From Methanomicrobiales archaeon (lineage in GTDB: Archaea > Halobacteriota > Methanomicrobia > Methanomicrobiales > Methanoculleaceae): DNA of 13,086 bases. Both the position numbers and the translations under genes were made by a program. The stretch lies in the NCBI GenBank assembly GCA_012521035.1, contig JAAYND010000114.1, positions 1 through 13,086 on the forward strand. The letters are read 5' to 3'. This document shows, piece after piece, positions 7,059 through 12,295 of the stretch (position 1 is its first letter; the number at the start of each line of letters is the position of its first letter). The notes under the pieces were generated by a model, which saw only the letters and a list, made by a program, of their open reading frames with translations, ran no database searches and was not told the origin of the DNA.

Positions 7059-7064
7059 AGATCG

Positions 7065-8129
7065 ATGCAGTATATCCAACCAAGACCGAGTTCAATTGTA
7101 GCGGCGCTCTACACCGCCCGCGATCTTGGCGTGGACGTGGCAATCCTCCACGGCCCGTCAGGTTGTTCGTTCAAACACGCCCGTCTCCTCGAAGAGGATG
7201 GTATGCGGGTACTGACAACGTCGCTTGCAGACAACGAGTTCATATTCGGCGGGCATGACCCGCTCGTACAGGTTATCCGCCACGCCGAGGAAGAGTTTTC
7301 ACCCCGGAGGATGGCGGTCGTCGGAACCTGTGTCTCAATGATCATCGGTGAAGACCTTGAGTCCGCCATCCACGATGCGCATGTCACCACGCCGACGATC
7401 GCGATCGATATCCATGCCGGGTTCCGGGAGAACATCGATGGCGTGGTCGCGACGCTTGAGCCGGCGGCGGCGGTCGGGTGGATCAGCGCTGATGAGCTGG
7501 AACGCCAGCGCTTCTACCTTGGGAAGGCAAACGAGGTGGAGCGACTCCGTGGGGCGGCATCCCGGAGCTACATCGAGCCATCGCGCGGTGACCTCAAGCA
7601 CGTCGCTGCAGAACGCCTCATAGAGCTTGCCGATAGTGGTGCGGCGGGGGTCGCGGTCATGAACGCGAAGAAAGAGACCGCCTATATGTTCGCCGATGAG
7701 CTCCTCGCCCTCCATGATACCTGTCCGGATGCCGCGATCACCTACGCAAGCAACCTCGAGGACCGGGGACTCCCGAAGGTCCGCGCGGATGCCGCCCGGA
7801 TCCTCGCCGGGATGCGGGAGAGGGGGCTTGACCCCGAGCTGATCGGGGCGCTGGATGAGTACGGCGCCACCGGTGATGCAGTCGGGGAGTGGATAAGAGA
7901 GATTGCACCCGATTTTGCCCTCATCGTCGGAGTCCCGCACGCCATCCCGCCTGAGTACACGCAGGGGATCGAGGTCATCTCTATAACAAACGGTCCCCGG
8001 CAGGTGGAACCCCTCCGGGAGATGGGCCACCGTTACGTCATGGTCGAGATCGACCTGCATCCAAAGACGCTCGGCGTCCAGGAGATCGTCGAGAGCGAGT
8101 TTGGAGCGGTTCTGCGGAGCATGCGATGA
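7065..8129 (+). CDS. cfbD: Ni-sirohydrochlorin a,c-diamide reductive cyclase, catalytic subunit CfbD
   Basis: A 354-residue nitrogenase NifD-like protein. With the NifH-like ATP-dependent reductase CfbC it performs the six-electron reduction and gamma-lactam cyclisation of Ni-sirohydrochlorin a,c-diamide. The N-terminal HGPSGCSFKHARLL (Cys34) and AVVGTCVSMIIGED (Cys89) match the cluster-binding segments of this short homodimeric branch. The C-terminal half has VGVPHAIPPEYTQG. The length is much shorter than true nitrogenase subunits, which fits CfbD. The start is ATG at 7065, 6 bp after cfbE, with GGAGAT about 9 nt upstream inside the cfbE end. Its stop overlaps the cfbB start by 4 bp (ATGA). 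The obligate partner gene cfbC is absent from the window. Confidence 0.93.
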   Translation: MQYIQPRPSSIVAALYTARDLGVDVAILHGPSGCSFKHARLLEEDGMRVLTTSLADNEFIFGGHDPLVQVIRHAEEEFSPRRMAVVGTCVSMIIGEDLESAIHDAHVTTPTIAIDIHAGFRENIDGVVATLEPAAAVGWISADELERQRFYLGKANEVERLRGAASRSYIEPSRGDLKHVAAERLIELADSGAAGVAVMNAKKETAYMFADELLALHDTCPDAAITYASNLEDRGLPKVRADAARILAGMRERGLDPELIGALDEYGATGDAVGEWIREIAPDFALIVGVPHAIPPEYTQGIEVISITNGPRQVEPLREMGHRYVMVEIDLHPKTLGVQEIVESEFGAVLRSMR

Positions 8130-9490
8130 AGGGGTTGCTGATCGCCGGCGACCGGTCCGGGAGCGGGAAGACGAGCATCACGCTCGCGCTCTCGGCGCTC
8201 CTTGCAGCCTCGCGGAACGTCCAGACATTCAAGGTGGGGATGGACTACGTCGACCCCTCCTACCTGACCGGCGTTACGGGCCGGCCCTGCCGGAACCTGG
8301 ATGGCTACGTGATGAGCCCGGAGGAGGTCAGGGCGGTCTTCTCGCACGGGTGCCGGGGTGCTGATATCGCCATCGTCGAGGGAGTCCGGGGGCTCTTTGA
8401 GGGCGCTGAGGCGCTCAGCGACCTCGGGAGTACGGCGGCGATCGCAAAGCAGCTCGACCTCCCCGTGGTCCTCGTTATCGACGCCCGGAGTATCACGAGG
8501 AGCGCGGCCGCGATCGTGAGGGGGTTCCAGGCGTTTGACCCGGACGTCAGGATACAGGGGGTCATCCTCAACAAGGTATCCGGTGCGCGTCACCGGGAAA
8601 AGACCGTCCAGGCGGTCGAGCATTACTGCGGGATCCCGGTCATCGGCACCATCCCCCGGATGGAGGAGATGGAGCTTGCGGCGCGGCACCTCGGCCTTGT
8701 GCCCTACAAGGAGGGGGCTGAAGGCGACGGGTTCCTGGAGCGGATCGATACCATCAAGCGGATGATCGGGGAGCACGTCGACCTGGACGCGCTGCTCGGG
8801 ATAGCGGGCGATGTGCCGGTCGAGGAGAGCCCCCTCTATGCGGCACCGGAGGCGCCCGACGTCAGGGTCGGTGTCGCGCTGGATGAGGCGTTCAACTTCT
8901 ACTACGCCGACCTCTTCGATATCCTGAGTTCACTCGGGGCGGAGACGGTCACCTTCTCCCCGATCCGTGACCGGTTGCCGGAGGCGGATGGCTACATCCT
9001 CGGCGGCGGTTATCCCGAGCTCTTCGGCGCCGAACTTGAGGAGAATGCCAGGGTGCGGGAGGGGATCCGGGAGGTCTCGCGGAACGGTACCCCGATCTAC
9101 GCCGAATGCGGGGGACTCGTCTACCTCACCGATCGTATGGCGCTTGCGCCAGGGTTTGCGGGCAGGGATGAGGGGCGGGTCTACGACCTCGCCGGGGTCT
9201 TTACCGGTGAGGCGCGGATGCCGGCACGACGGATGCTCGGCTACACTGTGGGGACGAGTGATGCGGCAGGCCCCACGGGCCAGGCGACGTTCCGGGGCCA
9301 CGAGTACCACTACAGCACTGTCAGGCTCCACCCTGAGACGCGCTATGCCTACCGGCTGACCCGGGGGAGCGGGATCCGGGACGGCCTTGACGGGGCTTTC
9401 TGCGATCAGACGATCGGGAGCTACACGCACCTTCACCCGGTGACGAGCCGGGGGATGTTTGCGCACTTCGTGGACCGCTGCCGGGACTGA
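8126..9490 (+). CDS. cfbB: Ni-sirohydrochlorin a,c-diamide synthase CfbB
   Basis: A 454-residue glutamine-dependent amidotransferase of the CobB/CbiA family. The N-terminal synthetase domain has the P-loop AGDRSGSGKTS (7-17), VGMDYVDPSYLTG (38-50) and VEGVRGLFEG (84-93). The C-terminal class I glutaminase domain has YILGGGYPELF (290-300) with the nucleophile Cys328 in YAECGGLVYL, and later GHEYHYS and GSYTHLHP (431-438). CfbB amidates the a and c acetate chains of Ni-sirohydrochlorin. The sequence alone cannot exclude cobyrinate as substrate, but the 4-bp overlap with cfbD and the F430 block decide the name. It is the last gene of the operon; two small hairpins follow at 9481-9511. Confidence 0.92.
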   Translation: MKGLLIAGDRSGSGKTSITLALSALLAASRNVQTFKVGMDYVDPSYLTGVTGRPCRNLDGYVMSPEEVRAVFSHGCRGADIAIVEGVRGLFEGAEALSDLGSTAAIAKQLDLPVVLVIDARSITRSAAAIVRGFQAFDPDVRIQGVILNKVSGARHREKTVQAVEHYCGIPVIGTIPRMEEMELAARHLGLVPYKEGAEGDGFLERIDTIKRMIGEHVDLDALLGIAGDVPVEESPLYAAPEAPDVRVGVALDEAFNFYYADLFDILSSLGAETVTFSPIRDRLPEADGYILGGGYPELFGAELEENARVREGIREVSRNGTPIYAECGGLVYLTDRMALAPGFAGRDEGRVYDLAGVFTGEARMPARRMLGYTVGTSDAAGPTGQATFRGHEYHYSTVRLHPETRYAYRLTRGSGIRDGLDGAFCDQTIGSYTHLHPVTSRGMFAHFVDRCRD

Positions 9491-9511
9491 GACCCGGCAG
9501 GCGAACGCCTG
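9481..9511 (+). terminator. Tandem small hairpins at the cfb operon end
   Basis: CCGGG/CCCGG (9481-9485 and 9493-9497) spans the cfbB stop. It is directly followed by CAGGC/GCCTG (9498-9502 and 9507-9511). There is no U-run after them, so a termination or RNA-stabilising role is tentative. Confidence 0.35.
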
Positions 9512-9558
9512 AGTATGAAACACAAAGCATACTAACAAACCGCAGCTACACTATTTCT
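9512..9558 (+). promoter_or_regulatory. ilvE promoter with 22-bp inverted repeat
   Basis: A perfect AGTATG-N10-CATACT inverted repeat spans 9512-9533. Its right arm merges with a TATA-like CATACTAAC (9528-9536), whose centre is about 27 nt before the ATG at 9559. No Shine-Dalgarno is present, so the transcript is probably leaderless. The overlap of the palindrome arm with the TATA element is what a repressor operator would look like; the regulator is unknown. Confidence 0.5.
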
Positions 9559-10428
9559 ATGATCATTTACCTTGACGGCAAGTACGTCCCTGAGGAGGAG
9601 GCGAAGGTCTCGGTCTTCGACCACGGACTTCTCTACGGTGACGGTGTTTTCGAGGGGATACGCGCCTACAACGGGAGGGTTTTCCGCCTCGATGAGCATA
9701 TAGCACGGCTCTACGACTCGGCAAAGACGATCGACCTCGCCGTTCCGATCACACGTGAGGAGATGGCCGAGGCCATCAAGGAGACGCTCCGGAAGAACAA
9801 CCTGAAGGACGCCTACATCCGCCCGATCGTCACCCGGGGCAAGGGCGACCTCGGTCTCGACCCCCGGAAGTGCAAGGTCCCGACGGTCATCGTCATCGCC
9901 GTCACGTGGGGAGCCATGTATGGCGACCTCTACGAGAAGGGGCTCCGGGCGGTCTGTGTCTCGGTCCGGCGCACCCCTCCGGAGGCGATGCCGCCGAACG
10001 TGAAGAGCCTCAACTACTTAAACAACATCCTCGCAAAGATCGAGGCGAACTACCGGGGCGTGGACGAGGCGATCTTCTTCGATATCAACGGCAACATATC
10101 CGAGGGATCGGGGGACAACATCTTTGTCGTCAAGAACGGGGCTATCATCACCCCGCCGACCCTGAATAACCTCCGCGGGATCACCCGCCAGGTCGTGCTT
10201 GAGATCGCTGAATCGATGGGGATCACCACGCTTGAGCGAAACCTCGGCTACTTCGATCTCTACTCGGCGGATGAGGTCTTCGTCACGGGGACCGCAGCGG
10301 AGGTCGCGCCCATCCGTGAGATCGATGGGAGAATCATCGGGAATGGCAAGCCCGGCCCCATCACCCGGCAGCTGATGGCGGCGTTCAAGACCGCCACCCA
10401 GAGCGAAGGAACGCCGATATACGAGTGA
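9559..10428 (+). CDS. ilvE: Branched-chain amino acid aminotransferase (class IV, PLP)
   Basis: A 289-residue fold-type IV aminotransferase for the last step of leucine, isoleucine and valine synthesis. The N-terminal VSVFDHGLLYGDGVFEGIRAY is typical. Lys149 in PPNVKSLNYLNN is the Schiff-base lysine. The family signature follows with FDINGNISEGSGDNIF (Glu182), then PPTLNNLRGITRQ and VFVTGTAAEVAPI near the C-terminus. D-amino acid aminotransferase and aminodeoxychorismate lyase share the fold, but the GTAAEV-PI and EGIRAY signatures favour the branched-chain enzyme. It has its own leaderless-type promoter and stands apart from the cfb operon. A stem-loop with a T-run follows its stop codon. 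Confidence 0.9.
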   Translation: MIIYLDGKYVPEEEAKVSVFDHGLLYGDGVFEGIRAYNGRVFRLDEHIARLYDSAKTIDLAVPITREEMAEAIKETLRKNNLKDAYIRPIVTRGKGDLGLDPRKCKVPTVIVIAVTWGAMYGDLYEKGLRAVCVSVRRTPPEAMPPNVKSLNYLNNILAKIEANYRGVDEAIFFDINGNISEGSGDNIFVVKNGAIITPPTLNNLRGITRQVVLEIAESMGITTLERNLGYFDLYSADEVFVTGTAAEVAPIREIDGRIIGNGKPGPITRQLMAAFKTATQSEGTPIYE

Positions 10429-10459
10429 CCGGCCAGGATACCGCCGGCACAACTTTTTT
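10429..10459 (+). terminator. Terminator after ilvE
   Basis: CCGGC (10429-10433) pairs with GCCGG (10443-10447) around a 9-nt loop, followed after 6 nt by a run of six T (10454-10459). It starts right after the ilvE stop codon. The TTTTTTATC run might also serve as the box A of the tRNA gene, about 40 nt downstream. Confidence 0.55.
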
Positions 10460-10496
10460 ATCTCCAGGTGTCAAAGTTGTATGGCACATTGCATAT

Positions 10497-10569
10497 GCTG
10501 CTATAGTGTAGAGGCCAATCATGTCGGCCTTTCACGCCGACGACTGGGGTTCGAATCCCCATAGCAGCA
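10497..10569 (+). tRNA. tRNA-Glu (UUC anticodon)
   Basis: A 73-nt tRNA without encoded CCA. The acceptor stem GCTGCTA/TAGCAGC pairs perfectly over 7 bp with discriminator A at 10569. The anticodon arm is TCGGC-CTTTCAC-GCCGA, giving anticodon TTC (glutamate). The T arm is TGGGG-TTCGAAT-CCCCA. The D arm AGTGTAGAGGCCAATCA is typical for archaeal tRNA-Glu. No intron is present. It marks the junction between GC-rich core sequence and the more AT-rich accessory stretch, as expected for an integration hotspot. Confidence 0.97.
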
Positions 10570-10573
10570 TAGG

Positions 10574-10603
10574 GGAACTATTGTTCCAACTCCTCATTTT
10601 ATT
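10574..10603 (+). terminator. Hairpin plus T-rich tract after tRNA-Glu
   Basis: GGAAC (10574-10578) and GTTCC (10583-10587) form a short stem with a TATT loop. A T-rich tract (CATTTTATT, 10595-10603) follows, a plausible end of the tRNA transcript. Confidence 0.45.
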
Positions 10604-10698
10604 AACAGGCTACAAATCCGGATTGTAAAGGCAGACGATAGTGATGCCGCCCCATCATGGTAGTGGAATGTACGAGTCGGGGTTAGTTCGCTGGCGAC

Positions 10699-10751
10699 CT
10701 CAAACTATATCATGCCGTGCTCTGATATCTACTCAAAGTTAAAAGTTGCTT
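10699..10751 (+). promoter_or_regulatory. Promoter region of the winged-helix regulator gene
   Basis: Two TATA-like elements precede the ATG at 10752: AAACTATATC around 10702-10711 and TGATATCTACT around 10722-10732. The second is about 25 nt from the start codon and would give a leaderless transcript. No Shine-Dalgarno is seen. Nothing else is recognisable in the tRNA-to-gene gap. Confidence 0.4.
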
Positions 10752-11093
10752 ATGTCAGGAGATCTTGTTGCCATCGTGGAAGAATCGGAGACCTTAAACA
10801 GTGCGATAATATCTAAGGTACGCCTTGAGATCCTGTGGTCACTTTCGGAATTGGGTGAAGATGGTGCAACCGCAAGGCAACTCAGGGCTGCTTTGAACTT
10901 AAGTGATGGTGTATTGTACTCCAACTTGAAGAAACTTGAAGACATGGGGTACCTTCGCTCAGAGAAAGTATCTTTAGAAGGAAAAGAACTGGAATTGTAC
11001 GCTATCACCTCTGAAGGGCTTAGTGAGTGGGAGCGTGTTAAGAATTGGCTCTGCAAAATACTTGGATGTGGAAGTGATGCTTGTGGGAGATAG
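10752..11093 (+). CDS. Winged-helix transcriptional regulator (PadR/ArsR-like)
   Basis: A small 113-residue DNA-binding protein. Residues of about 20-95 form a winged helix: SKVRLEILWSLSE (helix 1), an ATARQLRAALNLSDGVLYSNLKKLEDMG helix-turn-helix with the recognition helix in SDGVLYSNLKKL, and the wing YLRSEKVSLEGKELELYAITSEG. The tail has three cysteines (WLCKILGCGSDACGR), perhaps a metal site, though this is not a known motif to me. ATG at 10752 is preferred to the in-frame TTG at 10746. The lower GC of this gene compared with the cfb region suggests transfer. The next gene overlaps it by about 17 bp, so it probably autoregulates or controls the following cassette (inference). Confidence 0.72.
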   Translation: MSGDLVAIVEESETLNSAIISKVRLEILWSLSELGEDGATARQLRAALNLSDGVLYSNLKKLEDMGYLRSEKVSLEGKELELYAITSEGLSEWERVKNWLCKILGCGSDACGR

Positions 11094-11613
11094 GGGGAAG
11101 GTCATCGCATGTTTCCGTGAGGCGGGTTTTCAAATGGATAAAGATCAATTTGAACACCGTTTGATAGCTCAAAAGATGGTCTACCTGTTAAAACTCAAAG
11201 GTGTCAAATTTGCATATCCCTATAATCTCTATGTACGAGGGCCATATTCGCCACTGCTTGCAGGCGAATACTATTGCCATGCAGATGAGTTTGCACAATT
11301 AAAGACCGATGTTGATCTAACTTCAACAGAGGTTGAATTTGTTGAGGAACTAACATCGCTCTTTGATAAAAGGCCCTCGTTGCTTGAGGTTGGGGCAACG
11401 TACGCCTACCTTGCATTTAGCGTTCGGTATCCGCCAATGCATGCATATCGGCTTGTTAAGCGGACGAAATCGTTTTATCCGAGTGAAACAATCGTTAAAG
11501 GAGTAAATCGGACAAAGCAGTATTTGTTTGCCCCCTCCGAAGCAGAACTACGAGATCTGGAACCAGAACTTAGAGCCTGGCAGCAGGCTAGCATTGCCTC
11601 GATGAGGCATTGA
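11077..11613 (+). CDS. SocA/Panacea- or YwgA-like protein, candidate antitoxin
   Basis: A 178-residue protein with the family-like core HRLIAQKMVYLLKLKGVKF (about 28-45) and YNLYVRGPYSPLLAGEYY (49-66). This pattern, a QK-x2-YLL helix followed by a GPYSP turn, resembles SocA/DUF4065 (Panacea) and YwgA-like proteins; I cannot tell which without a profile search. Panacea-domain proteins are antitoxins for many unrelated toxins. Here the next gene, 1 nt after the stop codon, is a MazF-type toxin, which supports an antitoxin role (inference). The start is ambiguous: the frame is open to a GTG at 11023, but that gives a 71-bp overlap with the regulator; ATG at 11077 keeps the usual 30-residue lead before the core, and ATG at 11134 would remove it. 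No membrane segment or signal peptide is seen. Confidence 0.6.
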   Translation: MLVGDRGKVIACFREAGFQMDKDQFEHRLIAQKMVYLLKLKGVKFAYPYNLYVRGPYSPLLAGEYYCHADEFAQLKTDVDLTSTEVEFVEELTSLFDKRPSLLEVGATYAYLAFSVRYPPMHAYRLVKRTKSFYPSETIVKGVNRTKQYLFAPSEAELRDLEPELRAWQQASIASMRH

Positions 11614-11614
11614 C

Positions 11615-11766
11615 ATGGGGAGGCGGCGGGGTGAGATCTGGTATGTTGACCTTACCGATTCAAAAGGACATGAACAGCGAGGCAGACGACCCGCAATTGT
11701 GCTCGCCGTCTCACACGCGGGGATCACAACTGTAATTCCACTGACTACTCAGTCCAATGCTTTAAC
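11615..11766 (+). pseudogene. MazF/PemK-type toxin, 5' half, interrupted by an IS200/IS605 element
   Basis: The first 50 codons read as the start of an MazF/PemK endoribonuclease: RRGEIWYVDL, then EQRGRRPAIVLA, then ITTVIPLTTQSNAL. The family is usually about 110-120 residues, so over half is missing. The frame continues 18 codons into the element and stops at 11821, with residues unlike MazF. The break falls immediately after TTTAAC, a typical IS605-group target. The distal half should lie past the right end of the element, outside the window. ATG at 11615 is 1 nt after the stop of the candidate antitoxin, with GAGG about 8 nt upstream, so the pair would be translationally coupled. As it stands the toxin should be inactive. 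Confidence 0.75.
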
Positions 11767-11797
11767 TTGCGGGGGTGAGGGGGGCGGAGCAGGAAGT

Positions 11798-11817
11798 CCC
11801 CGGTCTTTAGGCCGGGG
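11798..11817 (+). repeat. Subterminal left-end hairpin of the IS element
   Basis: CCCCGG (11798-11803) and CCGGGG (11812-11817) flank an 8-nt loop TCTTTAGG. In IS200/IS605 elements such imperfect palindromes are recognised as single-stranded hairpins by TnpA. It begins about 31 nt inside the predicted left end, with GGAAG at its 5' foot as a possible guide sequence. Confidence 0.7.
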
Positions 11818-11847
11818 ATGAAAGCGGAGCCCCTTCTTCATTACGAC

Positions 11848-11879
11848 AACTATAATTAGTTGGATATCCTATTATAGTT
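11848..11879 (+). promoter_or_regulatory. tnpA upstream region with 9-bp inverted repeat
   Basis: AACTATAAT (11848-11856) and ATTATAGTT (11871-11879) are perfect inverted repeats separated by 14 nt. The left arm contains TATAATTA, about 33 nt before the tnpA ATG at 11888, and probably is the TATA box. The right arm lies near the expected transcription start. No Shine-Dalgarno is evident. Confidence 0.5.
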
Positions 11880-11887
11880 CACCCAAT

Positions 11888-12295
11888 ATGCAGTATAAAC
11901 TTGATAGATCGGCACATTCGGTATTTGCCCTCTATTACCATCTAGTGATTGTGGTGAAATATCGCAGGAAGGCGTTGTATTCTTCCGATATTCGGGAACG
12001 TCTAAAAGAAATCGTGTGGGGTCTATCAATGGGGTTGGATATCGGGGTTGTTGCTCACGAGCCAGCGGAAGACCATTATCATCTTCTCTTCAAAGCAACT
12101 CCAAAAACCAATCTTGTTAACGCAGTCAATGTGATAAAAGGTGTATCTTCCAGGAGATTGCGGCAGGAGTTCCCAGAGACAAAGGAATTGTTGTGGGGAA
12201 ATTCATTCTGGTCGCCGTCATATTTCCTCGCAACGTCGGGACAAGTTAGCCTTGATGCCTTGAAAGAGTATGTAGAGTCCCAGGCAGAGAAGTAA
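11888..12295 (+). CDS. tnpA: IS200/IS605-family transposase TnpA (Y1 HUH)
   Basis: A 135-residue Y1 transposase that cuts and rejoins single-stranded transposon ends. The HUH motif is His63-Tyr-His65 in EDHYHLLFKA, and the catalytic tyrosine is Tyr128 in LKEYVESQ with Gln132 as the metal ligand. These positions match the well-studied IS608 enzyme closely. FWSPSYFLATSG precedes the catalytic helix as usual. The length is complete, so the enzyme may be active. Its TAA is immediately followed by the tnpB ATG. Confidence 0.93.
   Translation: MQYKLDRSAHSVFALYYHLVIVVKYRRKALYSSDIRERLKEIVWGLSMGLDIGVVAHEPAEDHYHLLFKATPKTNLVNAVNVIKGVSSRRLRQEFPETKELLWGNSFWSPSYFLATSGQVSLDALKEYVESQAEK

Noticed and set aside
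10497..10569. A functional link between tRNA-Glu, the tetrapyrrole precursor in the C5 pathway, and the nearby F430 genes
   Set aside because: The tRNA has its own promoter signals and is separated by ilvE; proximity alone is likely coincidence.
10604..10700. A possible C/D box or other small RNA between the tRNA and the regulator gene
   Set aside because: GTGATGC and CTGA only loosely match C and D boxes, spacing is poor, and no stable long stem is visible.
10680..10705. A second copy of the tRNA 3' end (attachment site) in CGGGGTTAGTTCG
   Set aside because: The similarity to the T arm is only a few bases and it does not pair; any true attachment repeat must be sought outside the window.
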